Source: RUG714 sp964623515 (GTDB taxonomy: Bacteria > Bacillota > Clostridia > Oscillospirales > Acutalibacteraceae). Taken from it: 64,000 bases of DNA. Numbering within the stretch: the first letter of the stretch is position 1; each line of letters opens with the position of its first letter. The DNA lies in the NCBI GenBank assembly GCA_964623515.1, contig CAZURV010000002.1, positions 1 to 64,000 on the forward strand. Reading direction: 5' to 3'. Both the position numbers and the translations under genes were made by a program. The notes beneath the pieces are model-generated. The model had not been told where the DNA came from and made no database searches. It saw nothing but the letters and a program-made list of their open reading frames with translations. Of the stretch, positions 18,275 through 26,972 are shown piece after piece.

Positions 18275-19337
18275 ACTTGACGGAATAGAAGAACAGTTTG
18301 AAAAAATTAACTGCGAACTCTGCAATCCGGATGTTATAAACAATCAGGGAAAATACAAAAAACTGATGCGCGAGATGAAACGTCTCGCTCCGATAACAGA
18401 AAAATATAAAGAATACAAATCCGCCGTGCAAACGCTCAATGAAGCAGATGAAATGCTTGCAGATTCCGAAATCGACAGGGAGTTTAAAAAACTCCTGACA
18501 GAAGAAAAAGAATCCGCAAAAAAGGAAATGGACCGATTAACGGAAGAACTAAAAATACTTCTTCTTCCGAAAGACCCGAACGATGATAAAAACGTAATCA
18601 TTGAAATCAGAAGCGGTGCCGGAGGCGAAGAAAGCGCACTTTTTGCAAACTCTCTTTTCAGAATGTACTCGATGTATGCCGAATCCAAAGGATTTAAAAC
18701 AGAAATTCTCTCATCCCAGGACACAGGACTCGGCGGATTCAAAGAAATATCATTTATGATTGAAGGGGAAGGCGCATATTCCAGATTTAAATTTGAAAGC
18801 GGAGTTCACCGCGTTCAGCGCGTACCGGAAACGGAAAGTTCGGGTCGCATACACACATCTACCGTAACGGTAGCTGTTCTTCCGGAAGCAGAAGAAGTCG
18901 ATATAGAAATCAACCCGACTGATTTGCAGATAGACACATACCGATCCAGCGGCGCAGGCGGTCAGCACGTAAACAAAACGGAAAGTGCCATCCGTATTAC
19001 GCATATTCCCACGGGAACGGTGGTAGAATGCCAGGATGAAAGAAGCCAGCACAAGAACAAGGAAAAAGCGATGAAAATTCTTCGTTCAAGAATTCTTGAG
19101 CAGGAAACGCGCCGCCGTCATGATGAAATTGCGGGAGACAGAAAAGCCCAGGTCGGCACAGGAGACCGAAGCGAACGCATAAGAACGTATAATTTCCCGC
19201 AGGGAAGAGTCAGTGACCATAGGATCGGACTGACACTGTATAAACTCGAACAGATACTCAACGGCGATTTGGATGAAATGATAGACGCTTTGATTACCGC
19301 CGATACAGCCGAAAAGCTCAAGGCTTCAGCAGAATAA
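18264..19337 (+). CDS. prfA: Peptide chain release factor 1
   Basis: 357 residues. Carries the GGQ loop (SSGAGGQHVNKTESAIRITH) that triggers peptidyl-tRNA hydrolysis, and RVQRVPETESSGRIHTS in the region of the PxT stop-codon-recognition motif (PET here). Reads UAA and UAG. Starts inside the DUF951 gene. Full length, normal in all respects. Confidence 0.96.
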   Translation: MLAKLDGIEEQFEKINCELCNPDVINNQGKYKKLMREMKRLAPITEKYKEYKSAVQTLNEADEMLADSEIDREFKKLLTEEKESAKKEMDRLTEELKILLLPKDPNDDKNVIIEIRSGAGGEESALFANSLFRMYSMYAESKGFKTEILSSQDTGLGGFKEISFMIEGEGAYSRFKFESGVHRVQRVPETESSGRIHTSTVTVAVLPEAEEVDIEINPTDLQIDTYRSSGAGGQHVNKTESAIRITHIPTGTVVECQDERSQHKNKEKAMKILRSRILEQETRRRHDEIAGDRKAQVGTGDRSERIRTYNFPQGRVSDHRIGLTLYKLEQILNGDLDEMIDALITADTAEKLKASAE

Positions 19338-19365
19338 AAGGCTTCGTTCAATAAGGTCTTTCCCC

Positions 19366-19497
19366 CTCGCCTGTTGCCCAACGCGGCAAAAAACGGTTTA
19401 TCTCTTGAGAAATCAAAAGAGGATTGTATCTTCTCGCTGATTAAAAAAAACGAAGCCCGCCGCCATAGAATCGGGAACATCTTGACCTGAATTATAG
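19366..19497 (+). repeat. Divergent intergenic repeat family B, copy 3
   Basis: Rightward copy ending in CGGGAACATCTTGACCTGAA followed by TTATAG; internal AACGCGGCAAAAAACG corresponds to copy 2. It ends about 30 bases before the ATG of the tsaC-coaE fusion gene, again in that gene's orientation. Confidence 0.5.
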
Positions 19498-19527
19498 AAG
19501 AAACGTAAAACCCAAAACGGAGAATAC

Positions 19528-21270
19528 ATGGAAACAAAAATTTTTTCAAGAAACGAACTGGACAGTGCCGCACAGATTATTAAAAACGGCGGATTGGTCG
19601 CTATGCCAACAGAAACCGTTTACGGTTTAGGAGCAGATGCATTCAATGAAAAGGCAGTCAAAAAAATTTACAAAGCAAAAGGGCGTGAAAGCGATAATCC
19701 ACTTATCGTTCACGTTGCAGGCTTCGGCGACTGGCGCGAGCTTGTGAAGAACATTCCAGAAGATGCTAAAAAGCTTGCGGAAAAATACTGGCCCGGTCCG
19801 CTTACCATCATTCTTCCGAAAAGCAAAAAAGTTCCGTCTGTTGTTTCAGGCGGGCTTGATACAGTAGCCGTAAGAATGCCGAGAAATGAAATCGCATTAT
19901 ATTTCATTCAAAAATGCGGCTGTCCCATAGCGGCTCCCAGCGCCAATATATCCGGTTCTCCGAGTCCTACAAAATTCAACCATGTTTTCAAAGATATGAA
20001 TGGTAAAATAGACGCAATCATTGACGGAGGAGACTGCCGGATAGGTGTGGAATCAACGGTTATTGCCTTTGCAGGCGAAAAGCCGGAAATTCTTCGCCCT
20101 GGCGGAATCACAAAAGAACAAATTGAGGATGTTATCGGCAACGTCAACATTCATAATGCAGTTCTGCACAATTTGAAACAAGGCGAAACCGCGTCTTCTC
20201 CCGGTATGAAATACAAGCATTATGCACCAAATGCCGAAATTATCATTCTCGATGGAAACGACAGACAGTTTGCGGAATATATTGAAGAAAATGCAATGCC
20301 GGATTCGGTTGCCCTTTGCTTTAATGAACAGGAGAATTTGATTTCCGTGCCGACAATAACCATAGGTTCAAGAGAAAACAGCGAGATGCAGGCCAGCCTT
20401 TTATTTGACGCCCTGCGAAAAATTGATGAAAGCGGCGCTAAAACAGCGTTTGCACCCATGCCGAAAGCCATGGGAATCGGACTGGCGGTCGTAAACAGGC
20501 TCTTAAGAGCCGCTGCATTCAGAGTCATAGATTTAAACGAATGGGAAACCAGGCGTGATGAACAGCGCGAGCTCAAAGCAAAAAAGCTTCCGAATTTTCG
20601 TGAAGAACAGCAAGAGAAACCGATCAAACGTAAAAAAGATATTGAAGAAGTTAACTTCGATTTCCATTTTGCTGAAGATGATAAAGAATACGAGATTCCG
20701 GAAGAAAAAAGCTATATCCGCAAAATCCCGGGAATCCATGTCATCGGCATAACGGGCAAAACAGGTTCCGGCAAATCCAGTGTGGCGAAATCCATGATAC
20801 AGCAAAATCCGTCGGCGCTTTTAATAGATGCAGATGAAATATGCCACCGTATTCTTGAAAAGGATGAAGTTGCAGTCTCTCTGGTTTATGAATTCGGAAA
20901 AGACATCTTATCCAACCGTAGCGTCAACCGCCGTAAACTTGCACGGCTTGTTTTTTCAGATAAAAGTAAACTGGACAAACTGAACAAAATAACGCATCCG
21001 TTAATTGCGGAAGATATTATTCATACAATTGAAAAAGCAGCGGCAGACGGTGTAAAAACAGTAATTCTTGATGCCCCTACGCTGATTGAAAGCGGTTTAA
21101 ACGGAATCTGTGACGAAGTCATTTTCGTTAAGGCGGATAAGCAGATCCGCACAACACGGATTATAGCTCGTGATGAACTGTCGGTTGAAGAAGCGCGACA
21201 AAGAATGAATTTTGAACACAGTGACGATTATTATATAGAATTTGCTTCAAAAATAATAAATAATAACTGA
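19528..21270 (+). CDS. Fusion of Sua5-type threonylcarbamoyl-AMP synthase and dephospho-CoA kinase
   Basis: 580 residues in one uninterrupted frame. Residues 1-~205: YrdC/TsaC fold (MPTETVYGLGADAF, KGRESDNPL, AAPSANISGSPSPT, GVESTVI, LRPGGIT), making threonylcarbamoyl-AMP for tRNA t6A. About 215-335: Sua5 C-terminal domain, introduced by SPGMKYKHYAP. About 340-400: charged linker. 402-580: CoaE kinase with the P-loop GITGKTGSGKSS, DADEICHRIL and THPLI, the last step of CoA synthesis. In most bacteria these are two separate genes. No frameshift or internal stop is seen, so both activities should be made on one chain. Confidence 0.9.
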   Translation: METKIFSRNELDSAAQIIKNGGLVAMPTETVYGLGADAFNEKAVKKIYKAKGRESDNPLIVHVAGFGDWRELVKNIPEDAKKLAEKYWPGPLTIILPKSKKVPSVVSGGLDTVAVRMPRNEIALYFIQKCGCPIAAPSANISGSPSPTKFNHVFKDMNGKIDAIIDGGDCRIGVESTVIAFAGEKPEILRPGGITKEQIEDVIGNVNIHNAVLHNLKQGETASSPGMKYKHYAPNAEIIILDGNDRQFAEYIEENAMPDSVALCFNEQENLISVPTITIGSRENSEMQASLLFDALRKIDESGAKTAFAPMPKAMGIGLAVVNRLLRAAAFRVIDLNEWETRRDEQRELKAKKLPNFREEQQEKPIKRKKDIEEVNFDFHFAEDDKEYEIPEEKSYIRKIPGIHVIGITGKTGSGKSSVAKSMIQQNPSALLIDADEICHRILEKDEVAVSLVYEFGKDILSNRSVNRRKLARLVFSDKSKLDKLNKITHPLIAEDIIHTIEKAAADGVKTVILDAPTLIESGLNGICDEVIFVKADKQIRTTRIIARDELSVEEARQRMNFEHSDDYYIEFASKIINNN

Positions 21271-21376
21271 ACACGCAAAATGCAGATTTTCAAATCGCAG
21301 GCATACCGCCTGAAAATATCAAGGATTCCGAGGAAACCGAATCAGTTTCATTGGAATGCATGCTCCGGAGGAAAAT

Positions 21377-22774
21377 ATGAAAAGTACGGAAGATTTAAAA
21401 AAGAAATTGTTCAATGAATTCCCGAACGGATATAAAGTAATGCGCGAGAACGATTTAAAAAATACGGCAACTTTTTCCGCAGACTATATCCGTTTTATTC
21501 AGCAGAATAAAACCGAAAGGGAATGCGTTACAAGCGTCATTGAAATTCTTGAGGAAAACGGCTTCAGGAAATTTGACGAATCCGGGAAGACAAAATACAA
21601 AGCCGGAGAAAAAATTTATAAAAATCAGCACGGCAAAGCGCTCATTGCGGCAGTTATCGGAAGCGAATCCATTTCAGAGGGCGTAAAAATAGCCGCCGCC
21701 CATATTGACTCGCCTCGGCTTGATTTAAAGCCGACTCCGCTTTATGAAAGCGATGATCTTGGATTTTTTAAAACGCATTATTACGGTGGAATCAAAAAAT
21801 ATCAGTGGGCGGCAATGCCCCTTTCTCTTCATGGCGTGATATGCAAAACAAACGGCGAAACGATAACAGTGAATATCGGTGAAGATAAAGGTGATCCCCG
21901 GTTTGTTATCACGGACCTTCTTCCGCATTTGGCACAGGAGCAGATGAAAAGGAGCGCGGGACAGATTATAAAAGCCGAAGAACTCAATGTCCTCATAGGC
22001 TCTGTTCCGTTTAAAGATGATAAGGAAAGTGAACTTGTCAAACTGAATATCCTTAACATTCTTAATAAAAAATATGATATTACGGAAAGAGACTTTGTCT
22101 CAGCCGAACTTTGCATGGTACCCGCATTTGAAGCGTGCGAAATCGGATTTGACCGCAGTCTTATCGGAGGATACGGCCATGACGACCGCGTATGCGCATA
22201 TCCGGCAGTATGTGCACTTGTAAACTGCGGCACACCAAAACACACGGCGGTAACGGTACTTGCCGATAAAGAGGAAATCGGTTCGGAGGGCAACACAGGA
22301 ATGCAGGGCGAATTCCTGAGATACTTTATTGCGGATTTGGCGGAAAACAGCGGATGCAGTACCAGAGAAGTTATTCGCAAATCTTCATGCCTTTCCGCAG
22401 ATGTAACGGCGGGCTTTGATCCGACTTTCCCTGATGTTCAGGACAAGCACAACTGCGCATATATCAACCACGGCGTATGCATTTCCAAATACACCGGTCA
22501 TGCAGGGAAATCCTCCTCAAATGATGCAAGCGCCGAATATCTCTGCGAAATCAGAAAAATATTTGATGACGCCGGCGTAATGTGGCAGATCGGCGAAATG
22601 GGCAAAGTGGATAACGGCGGTGGCGGAACAGTCGCAAAATATATCTCAAAGCTTGATATAAATACCATAGACGTAGGCGTACCGGTTCTTTCCATGCATG
22701 CTCCATTTGAAATCATCGGCAAAGTCGATTTATATGCGGCATATAAAGGATTCCTTGAATATTTTAAAGCATAA
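21377..22774 (+). CDS. M18 family aminopeptidase
   Basis: 465 residues. Metal ligands and active-site motifs of M18: AHIDSPRLDLKP, GYGHDDRVCAYPA, DKEEIGSEG, CLSADVTAGFDP and HGVCISKYTGHAGKSSSND. A cytosolic zinc aminopeptidase that removes N-terminal residues (aspartyl or general). CGGAGG at seven bases fixes the 21377 ATG. Followed by a strong terminator. Confidence 0.93.
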   Translation: MKSTEDLKKKLFNEFPNGYKVMRENDLKNTATFSADYIRFIQQNKTERECVTSVIEILEENGFRKFDESGKTKYKAGEKIYKNQHGKALIAAVIGSESISEGVKIAAAHIDSPRLDLKPTPLYESDDLGFFKTHYYGGIKKYQWAAMPLSLHGVICKTNGETITVNIGEDKGDPRFVITDLLPHLAQEQMKRSAGQIIKAEELNVLIGSVPFKDDKESELVKLNILNILNKKYDITERDFVSAELCMVPAFEACEIGFDRSLIGGYGHDDRVCAYPAVCALVNCGTPKHTAVTVLADKEEIGSEGNTGMQGEFLRYFIADLAENSGCSTREVIRKSSCLSADVTAGFDPTFPDVQDKHNCAYINHGVCISKYTGHAGKSSSNDASAEYLCEIRKIFDDAGVMWQIGEMGKVDNGGGGTVAKYISKLDINTIDVGVPVLSMHAPFEIIGKVDLYAAYKGFLEYFKA

Positions 22775-22793
22775 AATTAAAAACAGCATAGAT

Positions 22794-22828
22794 AAAGCGC
22801 AGGAAAAATGAGTTTCCTGCGCTTTTTA
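22794..22828 (+). terminator. Terminator of the M18 aminopeptidase gene
   Basis: AAAGCGCAGGAAA, loop, TTTCCTGCGCTTTTT: 12-13 bp stem and T-run, 20 bases after the stop. Confidence 0.9.
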
Positions 22829-22965
22829 TTATCTTTACAAACAGATACTTATGTTAAGAACTTGAACCTTTGCATTATAATGCGTTGCAAAACAAAGCCG
22901 GCAAATCTCTTATATTTTCTCTAAAAACGACACTTTTTTAGAAAAGAAAGAAAAACGAAAAAACA

Positions 22966-22999
22966 AAAAACGGCTGCTTCTTTATGAAAACTGCCGTTC
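22966..22999 (-). terminator. Terminator after tRNA-Thr
   Basis: On the minus strand AACGGCAG...GCAGCCGTTTTTTG, seven bases past the tRNA CCA end. Confidence 0.6.
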
Positions 23000-23005
23000 C
23001 TTTTT

Positions 23006-23081
23006 TGGAGCTGGTAGTCGGACTTGAACCGACGACCTGCGCATTACGAATGCGCTGCTCTACCAACTGAGCCATACCAGC
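23006..23081 (-). tRNA. tRNA-Thr (CGT)
   Basis: Full cloverleaf: acceptor GCTGGTA/TACCAGC, D-arm GCTCAGTTGGTAGAGC, anticodon stem GCGCA/TGCGC with loop TTCGTAA (anticodon CGT), T-arm with GGTTCAAGTCC and an encoded CCA. Confidence 0.97.
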
Positions 23082-23234
23082 GTATTTCTGCACCGCGCAA
23101 AATCGGAATCCGCACATTTAAACAAGGGATTTCATCGCTTGCACCGCTTATACATTTTAAATTAAAATCCCGTTTATGTCAATACTGATTGAAAAATAAT
23201 TTCATATATGATATTATTTTTTCGAGGTGCTTCA

Positions 23235-23885
23235 ATGAAATACAAATGCCTTATTCTTGATCATGACGATACGGTTGTTAACAGCACGGTGCAGGTTCAT
23301 TATCCGTCTATGGCGGAATGTATGGCGGAACTGCGCCCGGACTGCAAGCTTTCTTTTGAAGAATTCAATCTTATGAATTTTGATCCGGGCTTTCACGGAT
23401 ATATCAATGATATCCTGAAATTCAGTCCGTATGAAATACAGCGTGAAACCGAAATATGGCGCAAATGGACAATGAGTATACGGCCGGATTTTTTCCCGGG
23501 CATAAAGGATGTTATAACGGATTTCAAAAACCGAGGCGGTATCCTTGCCGTTTCTTCGCATTCGGAAAAAGAAATCATCCTTTTGGATTACGCCGCAGCC
23601 GGATGTGTTCCTCCCGATGAAATTTTCGGCTGGGAGCTTCCTCCCGAAAAGCGGAAACCGAACACTTACGCTATGGACGTTTTGAAAAAAAAATATCATT
23701 TAACATCAGATGATATGATTATGCTTGATGATATGAAACACGGAGTTATGATGTGCAAAAATGCAGGCGTAAAATGCATCTTTGCAGATTGGAACGAGAA
23801 ACCCGAAAAAATCATCAGATATATGCGGAGCAACTGTGATTTCACAATTCATTCTCCGTATGAGTTAAATAAAATATTATTTTAA
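23235..23885 (+). CDS. HAD-superfamily hydrolase
   Basis: 216 residues. Motif I LDHDDTVVNS (nucleophile Asp), motif II AVSSHS, motif III Lys in EKRKPNTYAMDVL, motif IV MLDDMKHG. The helical cap between I and II suits a phosphoglycolate-phosphatase-like subfamily (a phosphatase for small metabolites). CGAGGTG lies before the 23235 ATG. The MIF-like gene follows 13 bases later, probably cotranscribed. Confidence 0.85.
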   Translation: MKYKCLILDHDDTVVNSTVQVHYPSMAECMAELRPDCKLSFEEFNLMNFDPGFHGYINDILKFSPYEIQRETEIWRKWTMSIRPDFFPGIKDVITDFKNRGGILAVSSHSEKEIILLDYAAAGCVPPDEIFGWELPPEKRKPNTYAMDVLKKKYHLTSDDMIMLDDMKHGVMMCKNAGVKCIFADWNEKPEKIIRYMRSNCDFTIHSPYELNKILF

Positions 23886-23898
23886 AGGAGCAACGCTT

Positions 23899-24240
23899 AT
23901 GCCTTTTATCAGCACAACAACATCTGTTTCGGTCAGCCCGGAAACAGCAGAAAAAATCAAATCACGCTTCGGAAAAGCAATTGAAGTTTTCCCCGGCAAA
24001 AGTGAAAGCTGGCTTATGCTTTCATTTAACGACAAAAACAAAATGTTTTTCAGAGGAGAAAGCGGCGACTGCGCTTATATTGAAATCAGCGTATTCGGCA
24101 ACGTAAGCAGAACGTCTGCAGAAAAAATGGCATCGCTGGCAACATCCATAATCAACGAAGAACTGTCCATTGCACCTGACAGAATTTACGTCAAATTTGA
24201 AGGAGCGGAAAACTGGAGCTGGCAGGGAAATCTATTTTAA
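23899..24240 (+). CDS. MIF/phenylpyruvate tautomerase-like protein
   Basis: 113 residues, the size of macrophage migration inhibitory factor. Begins MPFISTTTSVSVS, with the catalytic Pro exposed after Met removal; GDCAYIEISVFG and the C-terminal APDRIYVKFEGAENWSWQG follow the MIF fold. Activity on enol/keto substrates is presumed; its role in a bacterium is unclear. AAAGGAG upstream. Last clear chromosomal gene before the decayed transposon region. Confidence 0.8.
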   Translation: MPFISTTTSVSVSPETAEKIKSRFGKAIEVFPGKSESWLMLSFNDKNKMFFRGESGDCAYIEISVFGNVSRTSAEKMASLATSIINEELSIAPDRIYVKFEGAENWSWQGNLF

Positions 24241-24355
24241 TTTTCATTTCTTTTTGACAAAGGACTAAAAAACGAAGGAAAAATATATGCCAACGCCACA
24301 TAGGAAAGATTTTGAAAACAACAATCAAACATCAACTTTATAGGTTTTGCAAGGC

Positions 24356-24402
24356 AAAAGGCAACGTGAAAGGCTGAAATGCTTTTCACGTTGCCTTTTT
24401 TA
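24356..24402 (+). terminator. Terminator after the MIF-like gene
   Basis: AAAAGGCAACGTGAAA ... TTTTCACGTTGCCTTTTTT, near-perfect stem with T-run, 115 bases downstream of the stop. Confidence 0.9.
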
Positions 24403-24473
24403 ACAGAAAGTCAAATTGCGCATTCGCCAAAAAAATCCTCTTGGCTACAATGTAAGTGAAAGAGTGCAAGCGA

Positions 24474-24659
24474 TATGCAAAACCTAAAACACTACACAGG
24501 AATAGATGAACACGAACGGAGGTTTTTTATCAACAGTTTAACAACCTGATGGAAAAGCCGATTACAGGCGGCAGATATACTGATGCGATTATGCCGCCTT
24601 GTAAAAGTTGTAAGTGTGCCAATCGGGAAATTCAAAGTCAAGATTACAGAGGATTAGAT
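24474..24659 (+). pseudogene. Decayed small ORF of the TnpV region
   Basis: Reading across three frames gives a continuous protein-like sequence: HYTGIDEHERRFFINSLTT in one, LMEKPITGGRYTDA in the next, and LVKVVSVPIGKFKVKITED before a TAG. Two frameshifts and a stop break it. Short ORFs of this kind precede tnpV in clostridial transposons, but I recognise this one only by position and pattern. Confidence 0.4.
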
Positions 24660-24660
24660 T

Positions 24661-24800
24661 ATGGAGAAAACAATATTTGAAGAAATAGGCGGAACTTATT
24701 GCAGAAAAATGAGTATCTTATCCCAAATCTTTCTTTACCGCACGAAGAAGGATAAGCAATGGTTATTTACACAGATATATCAGCAACACAAACAACTACG
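24661..24800 (+). pseudogene. tnpV: Remnant of tnpV transposon protein
   Basis: MEKTIFEEIGGTYCRK matches the TnpV start; the sequence then continues in another frame as QKNEYLIPNLSLPHEEG (TnpV has a ...DYLLPNLTLP... block) and decays with stops. About 50 of the usual ~120 codons remain. TnpV is an accessory protein of Tn4451/ICE-type elements. It marks an old mobile-element insertion immediately upstream of the two-component/tannase-like genes. The sequence from here to 24946 shows nothing else except a likely promoter (TGCTATAATA) near 24920. Confidence 0.6.
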
Positions 24801-24946
24801 CTATGCCGACCTGTAACGTCTTGCTTCTACGGTATAGCCGGGAAGCCTCACGAAGCCCATTTATTTTCATCTATAGGCAAAATACTTATCCACATTCAAC
24901 CTTTCTTCAATTTTTCATGCTATAATAAAAACGTAGAGGTGTTGAA

Positions 24947-25630
24947 ATGAGACTCTTATTTGTTGAAGATGAAAAAAGGATTGCGCAGGCACTTTGCGAG
25001 ATACTGCGTCTTGAAAAATATGAAGTGGATCATTATGCCGACGGAAAATCCGGCTTAGATGCCGCTCTAAGCGATATTTATGATATTATCGTTCTTGACG
25101 TAATGCTTCCGGCTATGAACGGTTTTGATATTGCAAAAAAAGTCAGACAGCAAGGCATCCGCACCCCGATTCTCTTGCTAACCGCAAAGAGCGAACTGAA
25201 CGATAAGGTGACAGGACTTGACAGTGGCGCCGATGACTATCTCACCAAACCGTTTCAAACTCTGGAACTGCTTGCAAGGCTCCGTGCTCTTGGCAGACGA
25301 AACATAAACACAACAGACGGTACTTTAAGTTTCGGAGATATTTCTCTTGATACAAATTCATTAACACTTTCCTGCATAGAAAACGGTCAGAGTGTGCGGT
25401 TAAGTGAAAAAGAGTATCATCTCCTTGAATATTTGATTGCTAATCAGGGACAGATTCTCACACGCGAGCAGCTGGCCGTGAAAATTTGGGGATATGAAAG
25501 CGATGCTGAGTATAACAATGTGGAAGTGTATATGTCCTTTGCCCGGAAAAAACTGAACTTTGTCAGAGCAAAAACTACAATCAAGGCTGTGCGTGGAGTC
25601 GGTTACGAATTGAGGTGTGACAATGTTTAA
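24947..25630 (+). CDS. OmpR-family response regulator
   Basis: 227 residues: receiver domain with acidic VEDEK, phosphoacceptor D51 (VLDVMLP), LLTAKSE and the KP of TKPFQ, then a winged-helix DNA-binding domain (LSEKEYHLLEYLIANQGQILTREQL ... VRGVGYEL). Overlaps the histidine kinase gene, so they form a two-component system. It probably controls the tannase-like lipoprotein downstream. Confidence 0.95.
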   Translation: MRLLFVEDEKRIAQALCEILRLEKYEVDHYADGKSGLDAALSDIYDIIVLDVMLPAMNGFDIAKKVRQQGIRTPILLLTAKSELNDKVTGLDSGADDYLTKPFQTLELLARLRALGRRNINTTDGTLSFGDISLDTNSLTLSCIENGQSVRLSEKEYHLLEYLIANQGQILTREQLAVKIWGYESDAEYNNVEVYMSFARKKLNFVRAKTTIKAVRGVGYELRCDNV

Positions 25631-26900
25631 GAAATCAAGGCGAAAAATTGTTACCGCCATTATGTCTGTGTTGGTACTTCTTTTTCTCGGCACGCTTGCC
25701 GTAATTTACAGCTCCAGCTATTTTGAAGTGTCCTCCACCAACCACGAAATGCTGGAACGATATGCGGCGCTGTATTCGCTTGAAGAACAGCCCGGTGACA
25801 GTTTGCCTCCCGACGATACAGCGTCGCCCGATATGAATTCGATTGTTGAAGCTCCGGGAAATCCCCCGGATGCCCCGCATTTTGAAGATACTCCGGCTTT
25901 TCAGCTGTCAACCTTTTATTCCGTAGCCGTTTCCGATAGCGGAGAAATACTTGCTACCGATAATAGCGATCAAGAGGTTTATGAGGATACGGAACTTGAA
26001 AGATATGCGCTTGAAATTATCGAAGGAAAAAAGGCAACCGGCGTCAAAGGGAATTTAATCTATTTAACAACCGGCAAGGACGCTTATACTCTCGTGGCGT
26101 TTATGGACAATACGATTATGCAGGGAAGTATGGCCACGCTGTTCCGCTATACACTCGTTTTCGGCAGCATTTTTATTCTTGCATTATTTTTTGTGGCAGT
26201 ATTCCTCGCAAAGCAAATCGTAAAGCCACTTGAAGAAAACTATCAAAAGCAAAAGCAGTTTATCTCAGACGCAGGCCATGAGCTCAAAACCCCGGTGTCG
26301 GTAGTCAACGCCAATGCGGAACTTCTGGCAAGGGAAATTGGAAACAATCAATGGCTTGCCAATATTCAATATGAAAACGATCGGATGGAAAAGCTGGTCG
26401 AACAATTATTAGAGTTGGCACGGACAGAAAATGTCACGATGCAGACCGAACATCTGGATTTCAGCCGTTTAGTCTGCGGAGAGACCTTGCCGTTTGAAAG
26501 TGTTGCTTTTGAAAACGGCCTGCTGTTGAATTCTGATATTGAAAACGGCCTGTATATCGACGGTAACAGCAGTCAATTAAAACAGCTTGTTTCCATTTTG
26601 CTGGATAATGCGATCCGTCACGGCAACTGTGGTAAGAACATCACTTTGCAATTAAAGAAAGAGCATAGCACGGCAAGGCTCTCGGTAGTCAATGACGGAA
26701 ACCCGATTCCACCTGAACAGCAGGAATATCTCTTTGATCGATTTTATCGGGTGGACTCCGCAAGAAACAGCGAAGATAAACATTACGGGCTGGGACTTGC
26801 CATTGCAAAGGCAATCGTCACTGCGCACAAAGGGAAAATCGGTGTAGCGTGTTATGACAACAAGGTGGAATTTACTGTTTCGCTCCCTGTCAAAAAATAA
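25623..26900 (+). CDS. Sensor histidine kinase
   Basis: 425 residues: TM1 at about 9-30, extracellular sensor (about 31-170) with a Pro/Asp-rich segment (residues 56-92), TM2 at about 174-197, then HisKA with H219 in SDAGHELKTPV, and the ATPase domain (LDNAIRHGN N box, GLGLAIAKAIV G2 box). The ATG follows GAGGTG and overlaps the regulator stop. The Pro/Asp-rich sensor segment recalls the Asp/Gly/Pro-rich tract in the lipoprotein at 26973, which is suggestive only. Confidence 0.93.
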   Translation: MFKKSRRKIVTAIMSVLVLLFLGTLAVIYSSSYFEVSSTNHEMLERYAALYSLEEQPGDSLPPDDTASPDMNSIVEAPGNPPDAPHFEDTPAFQLSTFYSVAVSDSGEILATDNSDQEVYEDTELERYALEIIEGKKATGVKGNLIYLTTGKDAYTLVAFMDNTIMQGSMATLFRYTLVFGSIFILALFFVAVFLAKQIVKPLEENYQKQKQFISDAGHELKTPVSVVNANAELLAREIGNNQWLANIQYENDRMEKLVEQLLELARTENVTMQTEHLDFSRLVCGETLPFESVAFENGLLLNSDIENGLYIDGNSSQLKQLVSILLDNAIRHGNCGKNITLQLKKEHSTARLSVVNDGNPIPPEQQEYLFDRFYRVDSARNSEDKHYGLGLAIAKAIVTAHKGKIGVACYDNKVEFTVSLPVKK

Positions 26901-26972
26901 TTTTTCACTTTCAATAAAACTTCAATTTTCCTCCTATACAATGGGCATTATAAAAGTACAGGAGGAATTCTT

